64,000 bases of DNA from Mucilaginibacter cryoferens (GTDB taxonomy: Bacteria > Bacteroidota > Bacteroidia > Sphingobacteriales > Sphingobacteriaceae), in contig NZ_JACHCR010000011.1 of NCBI RefSeq assembly GCF_014205845.1, positions 124,001 through 188,000 on the forward strand. The letters run 5' to 3'. Below the pieces are notes generated by a model, which had not been told where the DNA came from, searched no databases, and saw only the letters and a list, made by a program, of their open reading frames with translations. Positions 43,774 through 53,310 of this stretch are shown here, piece by piece (the first letter of the stretch is position 1; every line of letters begins with the position of its first letter). A program made the translations under genes and the position numbers.

Positions 43774-46557
43774 ATGCCGATGAAAAAAATTTACTTTTTG
43801 AGTTTTTGTTTTCTGATACTGCTTAAAATGGGCCATGCCCAGCAAATAACGGTACGCCCGGTAAGTGTAAACTTTCAGCAGGCTACTATTGAGCAGGTAG
43901 TCAGCGATCTTGAGACCAAAACCGGCTACCATTTTTATTATGAACCAACTTTATTTGATAGCCTGAAAGTAACCCTGCAATTAGATAACAAACCCGTTGA
44001 AACTGTGCTTGACGCTGTATTTAAAAACACGGCGTTTCGCTACGCAATTACTGCAGAGCATCAGGTGTTTTTCACCAAAGGCCGTGAAATTCAGCCTTCG
44101 CTGGCGGCAGGCTTTTTTGGTATTAAGCCAGGGGCCGAAACCTTAAAGAACAATGTAACCTCAACCGTAGCCGAATTTACCGATACCAAAGACAAAGTTA
44201 TACCCGAAGCCACTACCGAAAATAAGCTGTATGAAATAGGCAATAAAACCAATATCATAGGCACGGGTAACGCAGCCTTATCTGGCTATGTGCGCAATAG
44301 CAAATCTGGCGAGGCTGTGGTTGGTGCAAGTATTTATGTTACCAATACCAAAAGCGGGGTAGCTACAGATCAGTTTGGTTATTTTACGCTCAGCCTGCCC
44401 AAAGGCCGGCAAATTTTAAGCATCAGGGGGATTGGTATGCGCGATACCCGCAGGCAGATAGTGCTTTACTCGGACGGTAAGCTCATCATTGAAATGAAGG
44501 AACAGGTTACCAGTTTAAAAGAGGTTAAGATAAGTGCCGACAAAGTGGCCAACGTGCGCAATGTGCAGCTGGGGGTAAACCGGCTGGATATTAAAAGCAT
44601 TAAACAGGTGCCAACGGTATTTGGCGAGGCCGATGTTTTGCGGGTGGTGCTAACGCTGCCGGGGGTACAATCTGTTGGCGAGGCAACAACCGGCTTTAAT
44701 GTACGTGGTGGCTCGGCAGATCAGAATCTTATTTTAATGAACGATGCCACCATTTATAACCCGTCGCACTTTTTTGGTTTCTTCTCGTCTTTTAACCCCG
44801 ATATTGTAAAAGAGATCGAGTTGTACAAAAGCAGTATTCCTGAGCGGTTTGGAGGGCGCCTGTCATCAGTATTGGATGTTACCAACCGCGAGGGTAATAA
44901 AAAGAAGTTCACAGGTTCGGCCGGTATTGGTTTAATTACCAGCAGACTTAATGTTGAAGGTCCTATTATTAAAGATAAAACATCCTTTTCTTTTGGGGGG
45001 CGCACCACTTACTCAGATTGGTTGCTTAAATTGTTGCCCGAGGCCTATAAACACAGCCAGGCCTCATTTTACGATGTAAACCTCGATATAAGCCACCAGA
45101 TAGACGATAAAAACAATATCTACATAACCACATACCTAAGCAAGGATAAGTTTAAGCTAAACAGCGATACCGCGTACAGCTACAGTAACCGCAACGCTAA
45201 TATTAAGTGGAAACATAATTTTAACGATAAACTGTTTAGCGTTATAGGTGGAGGTATTGACAGATATCAGTACAGTATTGAAAGTTTTGATAACCCTATA
45301 AACGCATATAAACTAAATTTCGACATTAACCAAACCAATTTTAAGGCCGATTTTACCTACTATTTAAATCGCAAAAATACGGTTGATTTCGGCTTGAGCT
45401 CTATCTTTTACAAGCTGCACCCCGGCAATTATCAGCCCAATGATCCTAAATCATTAGTTGCACCAGATGTTATAGCTGCGCAACAGGCGTTGGAGAGCGC
45501 GCTATATGTTGGCGATAAATATGATTTTAACGATGAGCTGTCGGTAAGCGGTGGTATCCGGTATTCCATTTATAATTTTCTGGGGCCGCAATTGGTTTAT
45601 AACTATGCGCCTAACCTGCCTAAAACAGCCTCAAACCTGTTGGATAGCACAAACTATCCAAGCGGTAAATTCATAAAAACTTATTCGGGGCCCGAAATCA
45701 GGCTATCGGCCAGGTATCAGCTGGATGATAACACTTCGTTAAAAGGGGGGTATAATACGTTAAGGCAATACATTCACCTGTTATCAAACACTACCGCCAT
45801 TGCGCCAACTGATGTATGGCAACTAAGCGATCCTAATATTAAACCGCAATATGGCGACCAGGTATCACTTGGCCTTTACCATAACCTCAAATCAAACACC
45901 ATAGAAACCTCTGTAGAGGTATATTATAAAAGGCTGAGGAATTACCTCGATTACCGCAGTGGTGCCACCTTGGTGCTTAATCACCATATAGAAAACGATG
46001 TATTGGGTACCGAAGGCAAAGCCTATGGTATTGAATTTTTATTGAAGAAAACTACAGGTAAGGCCAATGGCTGGATAAGCTATACCTACTCGCGTACATT
46101 TTTAAGACAAACCAACCCCAACGAGGGCGAACTGATAAATGAGGGTAACTACTACCCTGCCAATTTTGATAAGCCGCACGATTTTAATTTTATAGGCAAC
46201 TACCGGTTTTCGCACAGGTTTAGTGTATCGCTAAATGTAACTTACAGTACCGGCAGGCCAATTACATTACCGGTAGCCAAGTATGAATACGGCGGCTCGG
46301 AACGGGTATATTATTCTGACAGAAACCAGTACCGCATTCCCGATTATTTCCGCTCAGATTTTTCGATGAACATTGAGGGTAACCATAAAGTTCACCAGAA
46401 AACCCATAATTCGTTCACTATAGGTGTGTATAACCTTACAGGCCGGCAAAATGCCTACTCTACTTACTTTACCGAGCAAGGCGGGGTGATAAATGGCTAT
46501 AAGCTATCCATATTTGCCAGGCCAATACCGTTTATTAATTATAACATCAGATTTTAA
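43774..46557 (+). CDS. TonB-dependent receptor with STN and CarboxypepD_reg domains
   Basis: 927 aa. Signal peptide, then STN domain (about 25-105; FQQATIEQVVSDLETKTGYHF), a carboxypeptidase-regulatory-like repeat (LSGYVRNSKSGEAVVGASIY), plug (DVLRVVLTLPGVQ, FNVRGGSADQNLILMND) and beta-barrel to the C-terminal Phe. STN domains let such receptors signal to an anti-sigma factor, but none is nearby. ATG at 43780 is an alternative start. Probably imports a substrate with the DUF4249 lipoproteins behind it. Confidence 0.93.
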   Translation: MPMKKIYFLSFCFLILLKMGHAQQITVRPVSVNFQQATIEQVVSDLETKTGYHFYYEPTLFDSLKVTLQLDNKPVETVLDAVFKNTAFRYAITAEHQVFFTKGREIQPSLAAGFFGIKPGAETLKNNVTSTVAEFTDTKDKVIPEATTENKLYEIGNKTNIIGTGNAALSGYVRNSKSGEAVVGASIYVTNTKSGVATDQFGYFTLSLPKGRQILSIRGIGMRDTRRQIVLYSDGKLIIEMKEQVTSLKEVKISADKVANVRNVQLGVNRLDIKSIKQVPTVFGEADVLRVVLTLPGVQSVGEATTGFNVRGGSADQNLILMNDATIYNPSHFFGFFSSFNPDIVKEIELYKSSIPERFGGRLSSVLDVTNREGNKKKFTGSAGIGLITSRLNVEGPIIKDKTSFSFGGRTTYSDWLLKLLPEAYKHSQASFYDVNLDISHQIDDKNNIYITTYLSKDKFKLNSDTAYSYSNRNANIKWKHNFNDKLFSVIGGGIDRYQYSIESFDNPINAYKLNFDINQTNFKADFTYYLNRKNTVDFGLSSIFYKLHPGNYQPNDPKSLVAPDVIAAQQALESALYVGDKYDFNDELSVSGGIRYSIYNFLGPQLVYNYAPNLPKTASNLLDSTNYPSGKFIKTYSGPEIRLSARYQLDDNTSLKGGYNTLRQYIHLLSNTTAIAPTDVWQLSDPNIKPQYGDQVSLGLYHNLKSNTIETSVEVYYKRLRNYLDYRSGATLVLNHHIENDVLGTEGKAYGIEFLLKKTTGKANGWISYTYSRTFLRQTNPNEGELINEGNYYPANFDKPHDFNFIGNYRFSHRFSVSLNVTYSTGRPITLPVAKYEYGGSERVYYSDRNQYRIPDYFRSDFSMNIEGNHKVHQKTHNSFTIGVYNLTGRQNAYSTYFTEQGGVINGYKLSIFARPIPFINYNIRF

Positions 46558-46561
46558 GGGT

Positions 46562-47776
46562 ATGAACAGGAGAGCCATTTATACTATCTGTTTATTGCTT
46601 CTGGCAATTGCCGCTTGCAGAAAGGCCTATACGCCGCCTGCAATTGCGCTTGCGGGCAGCTATCTGGTGGTTGAAGGGGTTATTAATAGTGGCGGAGATA
46701 GTACTATTCTCAAATTAAGCAGAACCCTTAAACTAAATGACACTACCAGCCTAAAGCCCGAGACAGGCGCGGTAGTAACACTTGAGGGAGAAGATGGCAC
46801 CTCGTTTCCGCAGCTGCAAGAAAGCCCTACGGTTAAGGGTAGCTATATAAACCCATCGTTGATATTAAACGCCGGGAAAAGGTACCGGCTGAGGATAAAA
46901 AGCGGATCAAGCGAATATTTATCTGATTTTGCCGAATCAAAAACAACCCCGCCTATTGATAGTGTTACCTATGTATTGAGCCACACTTATGATGCAGGCT
47001 TACGGGTGAATGTAAATACACATGATGCCACCGGCAAAAGTATTTATTATAGATGGGACTACGCCGAAACGTATCAATACCGTACCCCCTATGATTCGCG
47101 GTGGAAATCAAATGGCGATACCGTTTTGCCCCGCAATATTATTACGGATGATATTAATCACTGTTGGCGTACCGTGTACTCAAACCATGTTGTTATTGGC
47201 TCGTCAGAAAAATTAAGCAGGGATGTAATTTCGCAACTGTCGTTAACGGTTGTGCCATCAACATCAGAGAAGATCAGCGAAGAATATAGTATTCTGGTTA
47301 AGCAGTATGCATTAACCAAAGAGGCATACCAATTTTGGGAAAATCTGCAAAAAAATACCGAGAAATTGGGTAGTGTGTTTGATGCACAACCATCGCAATT
47401 GCCTACCAATATTCATTGTATAAGTAATCCGGCAGAGCCTGTTATTGGTTATTTAAGTATTTGCACTGTAACCAGTCAGCGGATATTTGTGCCATTTTTT
47501 ACGCTCCCTAATTCGGGAGAGGGAGATACTTATCTGGGGTGTTCTCTTACAAGTGCTTATTTTCATTACAGGGTAAACCCACTTTTAGGACAGGGCGATG
47601 AAGATTTCTATTATAACTACAACAAGCCGGGACCGCATATTTTACTTATACCATTTGAAAGCATTATTGGCGACGTAAATGGGCATCTCGGTATTGTAGG
47701 GCATGCCGGCTCAACGCCCTATTGTGTTGATTGTACAGTGCGGGGCAGCAATAAAAAACCATCTTTTTGGAAATAA
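46562..47776 (+). CDS. DUF4249 lipoprotein
   Basis: 404 aa from ATG 46562. Lipobox AIAAC after the hydrophobic segment, then SYLVVEGVINSGGDSTILKL, typical of DUF4249. These proteins accompany TonB receptors in Bacteroidota and are probably surface-exposed ligand binders. It begins 4 bp after the receptor stop and its own stop overlaps the next start (TAATG). Confidence 0.88.
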   Translation: MNRRAIYTICLLLLAIAACRKAYTPPAIALAGSYLVVEGVINSGGDSTILKLSRTLKLNDTTSLKPETGAVVTLEGEDGTSFPQLQESPTVKGSYINPSLILNAGKRYRLRIKSGSSEYLSDFAESKTTPPIDSVTYVLSHTYDAGLRVNVNTHDATGKSIYYRWDYAETYQYRTPYDSRWKSNGDTVLPRNIITDDINHCWRTVYSNHVVIGSSEKLSRDVISQLSLTVVPSTSEKISEEYSILVKQYALTKEAYQFWENLQKNTEKLGSVFDAQPSQLPTNIHCISNPAEPVIGYLSICTVTSQRIFVPFFTLPNSGEGDTYLGCSLTSAYFHYRVNPLLGQGDEDFYYNYNKPGPHILLIPFESIIGDVNGHLGIVGHAGSTPYCVDCTVRGSNKKPSFWK

Positions 47777-48960
47777 TGAAAATGATAAGATATAGATATA
47801 TTTGGTATTTGATAGTAACAGGCAGCCTGGCAACAGCATGTAGAAAGCCTTATAATCCAACTATTGTAAGCAGCGATAACAGTTACCTGGTTATTGAGGG
47901 TGTTATTAATTCGGGCAGCGATCCAACAGTTATTAAGCTTAGCAAAACCACCAAAATCTCAGATAATATTCAAACCTCAACCCTGGTAAATTACATTGTA
48001 AATGTAGAAGACGAAGCAAAAAATGCCATTGTATTGCAATCGGGAAATAATGGGCAATACACTTCTGGCGGTGGTCTTAACCTGGATGTTACAAAAAAAT
48101 ACAGGTTGCACATCATCACGCCCGACGGAAAAGAGTATGCATCTGATTACGAACCGGTGAAACCTACCCCGCCTATTGATAGTATTGGCTTTGCACCCAA
48201 AGATGGTAACTTACAGATTTATGTAAATGCGCACGATGCAACCAATAATACCCGCTACTACCGCTGGGATTTTAACGAAGCCTGGAAATTTCACTCCAAT
48301 TTTCAATCGGATTTTGTGGTAGATCCTAATTTGAGGGCGGTCACCCTGCGCACTAAAGATCAGCTAGCGTATTATTGCTATGCGTCTGATTCATCATCAA
48401 ATATTCTTATAAATTCAACAGCGAAACTTGGGCAGGATGTAGTTTTTCAGGCGCCGATAACAACAATACCTTCAAGTTCAGAGAGGATTGAATTGAGGTA
48501 TTCCATATTGCTAAAGCAATATGCCTTAACAAAGGAGGCCTATGCCTTTTGGGAAAATATGAAAAAGAATACCGAGCAGTTAGGGAGTATATTTGATGCA
48601 CAACCATCGCAGCTAATTGGCAATATTCATTGCGTCAGTAATCCCGCGGAGCCAGTTATAGGATACATCAGCGTAACCAACATTAGTACAAAACGAATAT
48701 ATATTGATAATAGCCAGCTGCCGCAAAGTTGGATAACCAAGTCTCCTTACGATTGTAGTATAGATTCGGCATTGTTTTTAAACCCTAAAAATAATGCACA
48801 AGAAGTGGAGAATTACATTATTAACGGAAGCGGAATACCATTAGGACAAATAATGGGGAAAATGAATAATGTGATAGGATTCACCTACTCTACCATTGAA
48901 TGTTCTGATTGCAGAATAAGAGGAAAATCTCAGCCGCCATCGTTTTGGATAGCTAAATAA
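47776..48960 (+). CDS. DUF4249 lipoprotein, tandem paralogue
   Basis: 394 aa from ATG 47776. Lipobox LATAC, then SYLVIEGVINSGSDPTVIKL. It is clearly a paralogue of the preceding gene; shared blocks include SSERI and LKQYALTKEAY and the LGSIFDAQPSQL segment. Tandem duplication suggests two ligand variants or a heteromeric complex (inference). Confidence 0.88.
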   Translation: MKMIRYRYIWYLIVTGSLATACRKPYNPTIVSSDNSYLVIEGVINSGSDPTVIKLSKTTKISDNIQTSTLVNYIVNVEDEAKNAIVLQSGNNGQYTSGGGLNLDVTKKYRLHIITPDGKEYASDYEPVKPTPPIDSIGFAPKDGNLQIYVNAHDATNNTRYYRWDFNEAWKFHSNFQSDFVVDPNLRAVTLRTKDQLAYYCYASDSSSNILINSTAKLGQDVVFQAPITTIPSSSERIELRYSILLKQYALTKEAYAFWENMKKNTEQLGSIFDAQPSQLIGNIHCVSNPAEPVIGYISVTNISTKRIYIDNSQLPQSWITKSPYDCSIDSALFLNPKNNAQEVENYIINGSGIPLGQIMGKMNNVIGFTYSTIECSDCRIRGKSQPPSFWIAK

Positions 48961-48991
48961 AAAATAATCGGGCGATCATTTAACCGCTGAA

Positions 48992-51403
48992 ATGAAAACA
49001 ACAAACCAGGTTTTGGCCATGAAAAAATTTACGGGAGCTGCTAAAATTATAGCTTTATTAATTGGTGGATTGCTATTTTGGCAAACCGCCTGCTTTGCAC
49101 AAACAATAGAGCAGGTTAAAAATAGTTTTAACCTTTACCGGCAAAGCAACGTGCAGGAAAAGGTTTTTGTGCACACCGATAAGAACGCCTATTTGACCGG
49201 CGAAATTATATGGTTTAAGATATACGCGGTTGACGCCAGTTTTCACAGGTTATTTAACTTAAGCAAGGTTGTTTATGTTGATGTAATAGATAATGGCCAC
49301 AACGGCGTTATACAGGCCAAAATTGCTATGGCTGGTGGTATAGGTAGTGGCTCGGTATATATTCCGGTATCGATAAATAGCGGCAGCTATAAATTAAGGG
49401 CCTATACCAACTGGATGAAAAACTATAGTCCTGATTATTATTTCGAAAAAAACATAACTATTATAAACCCCTTAAAATCGCCCGAGGCTCCTGCAAAAGA
49501 AATGGTCCCGGCTTTTGATGCACAGTTTTTTCCCGAAGGAGGTAACCTGGTTGCGGGTATAACAAGTAAGGTGGCCTTTAAGGTTACAGCCCCTAATGGC
49601 GAGGGGCTTGGTGCCTACCGCGGTGCGGTTATCAATCAGCGTAATGATACCGTGGCCCGTTTTAGGCCTTTAAAGTTTGGGATAGGCAATTTTATACTTA
49701 CTCCCGCTGCAAACAGTACTTATAAAGCTGTTATTAAAGCTGCCAACGGCAATACAATTATAAAAGAGTTACCGGCGGTTAACAACCAGGGATATGTAAT
49801 GCAATTGAAAGATAACGGGGCCGATTTAAGTGTTACTGTAACCAGCACCACGGGTGGTGGCGAAGTGTTTCTGTTTGCGCATACCCGGCAAATAGTTAAA
49901 GTTGCAGTAAGCAGTTCGTTTAACTCCGGCGTAACTGTTTTTAATATTGATAAAAGCAAGTTAGGCGACGGGGTATCGCACATTACCATATTCAACGGTG
50001 CAAAACAACCCGTTTGCGAACGCCTTTATTTTAAACGGCCAAAACAGCAATTGTTGATAGATGCCGCGGCCGACCAGCCTCAATACGCTACCCGTAAAAA
50101 AGTAAGTGTTAATATATCAGCAAAAAACGTCGAGGGCGCGGTGATGCCGGCAAATATGTCGATGTCTGTTTACCGGGTAGACTCGCTGCAACAAATGGAT
50201 GCCGACGATATATTTAGCTACCTATGGCTTCGGTCGGATCTGCGGGGGAACATCGAATCGCCGGGCTATTATTTAAAAAATACCAATGCAGAGACCAATG
50301 AAGCTGTAGACAACCTGATGCTTTCGCAGGGCTGGCGCAGGTTTGATTGGACCAGGATATTAAACAGTCATACACCAACATTTAACTACCTGCCCGAATA
50401 TGATGATCACCTGATAAACGCCAAAATTGTAAACACCGCAACAGGCAGCCCAGCCAAAGATGTGATTGTTTATTTAAGCGTTCCGGGTAAGCGGGTACAG
50501 CTATATATTTCAAGAAGTGATTCTGCCGGGCACCTGCTATTTAACACCAAGCAATTGTTTGGGCCGGGTGAAATTGTGGCTCAAACTAATACAGAAAGAG
50601 ACTCCACCTATCGCATTGATGTTTTAAGCCCATTCTCTGAACAATACACCAAAGAGGTGTTCCCTCAATTTAGTCTTTCGCCCGGCATTCAAAAAGCGCT
50701 GGAAGACCATAGCTTGGCTATGCAGGTACAAAACATTTATGCAGGCAACAAAATAAAGCGGTTTTATGATGCAGGGGTTGATAGTTCTGGTTTTTACGCC
50801 AAGCCCTATAAAGTGTACCTGCTGGATAACTATACCCGCTTTACCACCATGGAAGAAGTATTACGTGAATATGTACGTGAAGATAATATAGTACAATCTA
50901 GGGGGCGTTTCCATATTAAGGTTTTAAACGAGAAAGGATTTTTAGATGGCGACCCACTGGTTTTGTTGGATGATGTGCCGGTATTTAATATGAACAAAGT
51001 AATGGCAATAGATCCCTTAAAAGTACGCAAGCTGGAAGTGGTACGGGATCGGTATTTTTACGGCCCGGCAGTTTCCGAGGGTGTGTTTAGTTTCACCACT
51101 TACAAAGGCGACCTTGGTGGCGTAGAAATGGACCCACATGCCGTTGTGCTTGATTATGAAGGCATGCAATTGCAGCGCCAATTCTATTCGCCGGTTTATG
51201 ACACCGAAAAAGCAGAAAGAAGCCGTGTGCCCGATTTTAGGAACTTGCTGTTTTGGTCGCCAGATGTAAACACCAGTCCTATTGGTAAGGTGCAGCTTTC
51301 GTTTTTTACATCAGATCAGAAGGGTAAATACATTGGGTTGATACAGGGAATTACCGATAATGGTGATGCTGCAAGCCAGAATTTCACCTTTGAAGTAAAA
51401 TAA
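48992..51403 (+). CDS. Large secreted MG2/plug-like protein
   Basis: 803 aa with a signal peptide (AKIIALLIGGLLFWQTACFAQ). VFVHTDKNAYLTGEIIWFKI matches the macroglobulin MG2-type domain of Bacteroidota secreted proteins. Near 640-720 a plug-like segment (GRFHIKVLNEKGFLDGDPLV) is seen. It completes the uptake locus. Likely periplasmic or outer-membrane associated; exact role unknown. ATG at 49019 is a possible internal start. Confidence 0.8.
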   Translation: MKTTNQVLAMKKFTGAAKIIALLIGGLLFWQTACFAQTIEQVKNSFNLYRQSNVQEKVFVHTDKNAYLTGEIIWFKIYAVDASFHRLFNLSKVVYVDVIDNGHNGVIQAKIAMAGGIGSGSVYIPVSINSGSYKLRAYTNWMKNYSPDYYFEKNITIINPLKSPEAPAKEMVPAFDAQFFPEGGNLVAGITSKVAFKVTAPNGEGLGAYRGAVINQRNDTVARFRPLKFGIGNFILTPAANSTYKAVIKAANGNTIIKELPAVNNQGYVMQLKDNGADLSVTVTSTTGGGEVFLFAHTRQIVKVAVSSSFNSGVTVFNIDKSKLGDGVSHITIFNGAKQPVCERLYFKRPKQQLLIDAAADQPQYATRKKVSVNISAKNVEGAVMPANMSMSVYRVDSLQQMDADDIFSYLWLRSDLRGNIESPGYYLKNTNAETNEAVDNLMLSQGWRRFDWTRILNSHTPTFNYLPEYDDHLINAKIVNTATGSPAKDVIVYLSVPGKRVQLYISRSDSAGHLLFNTKQLFGPGEIVAQTNTERDSTYRIDVLSPFSEQYTKEVFPQFSLSPGIQKALEDHSLAMQVQNIYAGNKIKRFYDAGVDSSGFYAKPYKVYLLDNYTRFTTMEEVLREYVREDNIVQSRGRFHIKVLNEKGFLDGDPLVLLDDVPVFNMNKVMAIDPLKVRKLEVVRDRYFYGPAVSEGVFSFTTYKGDLGGVEMDPHAVVLDYEGMQLQRQFYSPVYDTEKAERSRVPDFRNLLFWSPDVNTSPIGKVQLSFFTSDQKGKYIGLIQGITDNGDAASQNFTFEVK

Positions 51404-51568
51404 AAAAATAAAATTCAAAAATATTTCATGAATCAGCCTATGTAAAAAATGGCTTGTTTTGTTTTGATATAGAGTTATTTACGAGTATTTTAAAATAGAA
51501 TATGCTAGCTTTTGAGTACAAAAAAGACAAAATTAAAGGCGTTTCTCCAACTTTTTTATCGAAACCAC

Positions 51569-51598
51569 TTGTGTAATACAAAAAGCTGCGTATATTTG
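51569..51598 (+). promoter_or_regulatory. Consensus promoter of tRNA-Asp
   Basis: TTG (51569-51571), exactly 19 nt, then TATATTTG (51591-51598), ending 11 bp before the tRNA. Confidence 0.85.
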
Positions 51599-51609
51599 CA
51601 CACCCAAAC

Positions 51610-51683
51610 GGAGTGGTAGTTCAGCTGGTTAGAATGCCTGCCTGTCACGCAGGAGGTCGCGGGTTCGAATCCCGTCCATTCCG
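51610..51683 (+). tRNA. tRNA-Asp (GTC)
   Basis: 74 nt. Acceptor arms GGAGTGG/CCATTCC (one G-U), anticodon loop CTGTCAC on stem CCTGC/GCAGG, T arm GCGGG-TTCGAAT-CCCGT, discriminator G. CCA is not encoded. The integrase gene 252 bp downstream points to its 3' end as an insertion target. Confidence 0.97.
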
Positions 51684-51705
51684 CTTTTTCAATATCAAAA
51701 ACAGT

Positions 51706-51740
51706 AAAACCCTTCAGATGACATCATCTGAGGGGTTTTT
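51706..51740 (+). terminator. Terminator after tRNA-Asp
   Basis: Arms 51706-51721 and 51724-51739 pair with one mismatch (AAAACCCTTCAGATGA), 2-nt gap, followed by T's. Confidence 0.75.
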
Positions 51741-51790
51741 CATTTTCAGGGCATACCAAATTATTCAGCTTTTAGCATATAAAATGCGGG

Positions 51791-51844
51791 TAATTCGGGA
51801 GTCATTTCAAGTCTGCAAAAGAACTCCCGAATTAGCGCATAATA
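51791..51844. repeat. Inverted repeat between tRNA and integrase
   Basis: Arms TAATTCGGGAGT (51791-51802) and ACTCCCGAATTA (51833-51844) are perfect, extended by ATGCG/CGCAT after a small bulge. It may be part of the recombination site. Confidence 0.6.
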
Positions 51845-51892
51845 AATTGATATACAGCTTGTTCAGTTATTGAACATCTTGATTCTAGGTGA

Positions 51893-51931
51893 TTAATTAA
51901 TCAAATTTGTTTCACTTTTTAATTAATCAAA
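51893..51931. repeat. Direct repeat in front of integrase
   Basis: TTAATTAATCAAA occurs at 51893-51905 and 51919-51931, 26 bp apart, ending 4 bp before the integrase start. Candidate arm-type integrase sites or autoregulation sites. Confidence 0.55.
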
Positions 51932-51935
51932 AGTT

Positions 51936-53153
51936 ATGAGAACTACAATCTCTTTGCTTTTTTCCCTGAGAAAGCCTAAAAATTATCAATCAGGTGAAAT
52001 GCCAATTTATTTACGCATTACAGTGGATGGCCAGCGCGCCGAACTGGCAGTTAGCCGCAAATGTGACCCTGAAAGGTGGGATGCCGTTAGCGGCAGGGCT
52101 ATCGGATCAAAAGCAGACTCGAGAACATTAAACGCTTATCTTGATGATATTCAGTTTAAAATCTATGACCTCCAGCGCCGAATGTCAGATGCTGACGAAA
52201 ACATTACAGCAGAAACCCTAAAAAACCGGTTCATCGGTAAGGTGGAAAAAGCGCGTACATTACTGGCTGTGTTTGAAGATCACAATCAAAAAATGGAGAG
52301 CCTTGTTGGGCAGGAATTTGAAAAAAGCACGCTGCAACGTTATGAAACCTGCCTGATGCATACCAAGGATTTTATGCAGTTGCAGTATAACATTTCAGAT
52401 ATCCCGGTGACAAGGATCAACTTCGCTTTTCTTAATGATTTTGAATACTACCTGCGAAGCGTTCGCAAATGCGGGAATAACTCGGCGATCAAATACATCA
52501 AGAACCTCGGCAAGATCGTCCGTATCTGCCTTGGAAATGGCTGGCTGACCGTTAACCCTTACCTGAACTACAAGCCTAAACAAAAGGCTGTGCACCGGGA
52601 AGTATTGACCAAAGAAGAACTGCAACGTCTTACAAAAAAGAAATTCAGCGTTGAGCGGTTAAGTGCCGTCAGGGACATGTTTGTTTTCTGCTGTTATACC
52701 GGCCTGGCTTACGTGGATGTACATAAGCTGAAACGCTCGGAACTTGTCAAGGGTATTGATGGTGACTTATGGATATACACCAGCAGGCAAAAAACAGACA
52801 CACTTTCAAGGATACCTGTCTTGCCCGTTGCTCTATCCATTATTCGTGCCTATGAAGACCACGCTCAATGCGTAATTAAGGATACGCTGCTTCCGGTGAT
52901 GAGCAACCAAAAAATGAATGCTTATCTCAAAGAGATTGCAGACCTGTGCAAAATTAAAAAGCCACTGACCTTTCACATTGCCCGGCACACCTTTGCCACA
53001 ACGGTAACGCTAAACAATGGTGTACCTATTGAAAGCGTTGCAAAGATGATGGGGCATACCAGTATTAAGACTACACAGATATATGCTAAGGTGATGGACC
53101 ATAAAATAAGCGAGGATATGAGCCAATTAAAAAAGAAACTGGCAATCGGTTAA
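51936..53153 (+). CDS. Tyrosine recombinase (element integrase)
   Basis: 405 aa. A SAM-like N-terminal core-binding region precedes the catalytic domain with HIARH (H-x-x-R), MMGH and the nucleophile Tyr in TTQIYAKV. The first catalytic Arg is missing: the box reads CYTGLAYVDV. That loss is common in Bacteroidota element integrases such as IntDOT relatives. Location beside tRNA-Asp, reading away from it, suggests it inserted the accessory region that follows. Confidence 0.92.
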   Translation: MRTTISLLFSLRKPKNYQSGEMPIYLRITVDGQRAELAVSRKCDPERWDAVSGRAIGSKADSRTLNAYLDDIQFKIYDLQRRMSDADENITAETLKNRFIGKVEKARTLLAVFEDHNQKMESLVGQEFEKSTLQRYETCLMHTKDFMQLQYNISDIPVTRINFAFLNDFEYYLRSVRKCGNNSAIKYIKNLGKIVRICLGNGWLTVNPYLNYKPKQKAVHREVLTKEELQRLTKKKFSVERLSAVRDMFVFCCYTGLAYVDVHKLKRSELVKGIDGDLWIYTSRQKTDTLSRIPVLPVALSIIRAYEDHAQCVIKDTLLPVMSNQKMNAYLKEIADLCKIKKPLTFHIARHTFATTVTLNNGVPIESVAKMMGHTSIKTTQIYAKVMDHKISEDMSQLKKKLAIG

Positions 53154-53208
53154 AAGAAGTAAAATCAGTTAAGTCGGAATATAATTATCACCTAATATTT
53201 AATGGTGT

Positions 53209-53245
53209 ATATTTTCATCATTTTTGTATATTATGATGAAAATAT
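53209..53245. repeat. 13-bp perfect inverted repeat
   Basis: ATATTTTCATCAT (53209-53221) and its complement (53233-53245) around 11 nt; a second CATCAT follows at 53248. It lies between the convergent integrase and AbiEii genes. Confidence 0.6.
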
Positions 53246-53310
53246 GCATCATTTTAAAAGGATCGGGCTTGTTTTATAGTAAAGGTGTAATTGCTTGTTC
53301 AAAACGATAA

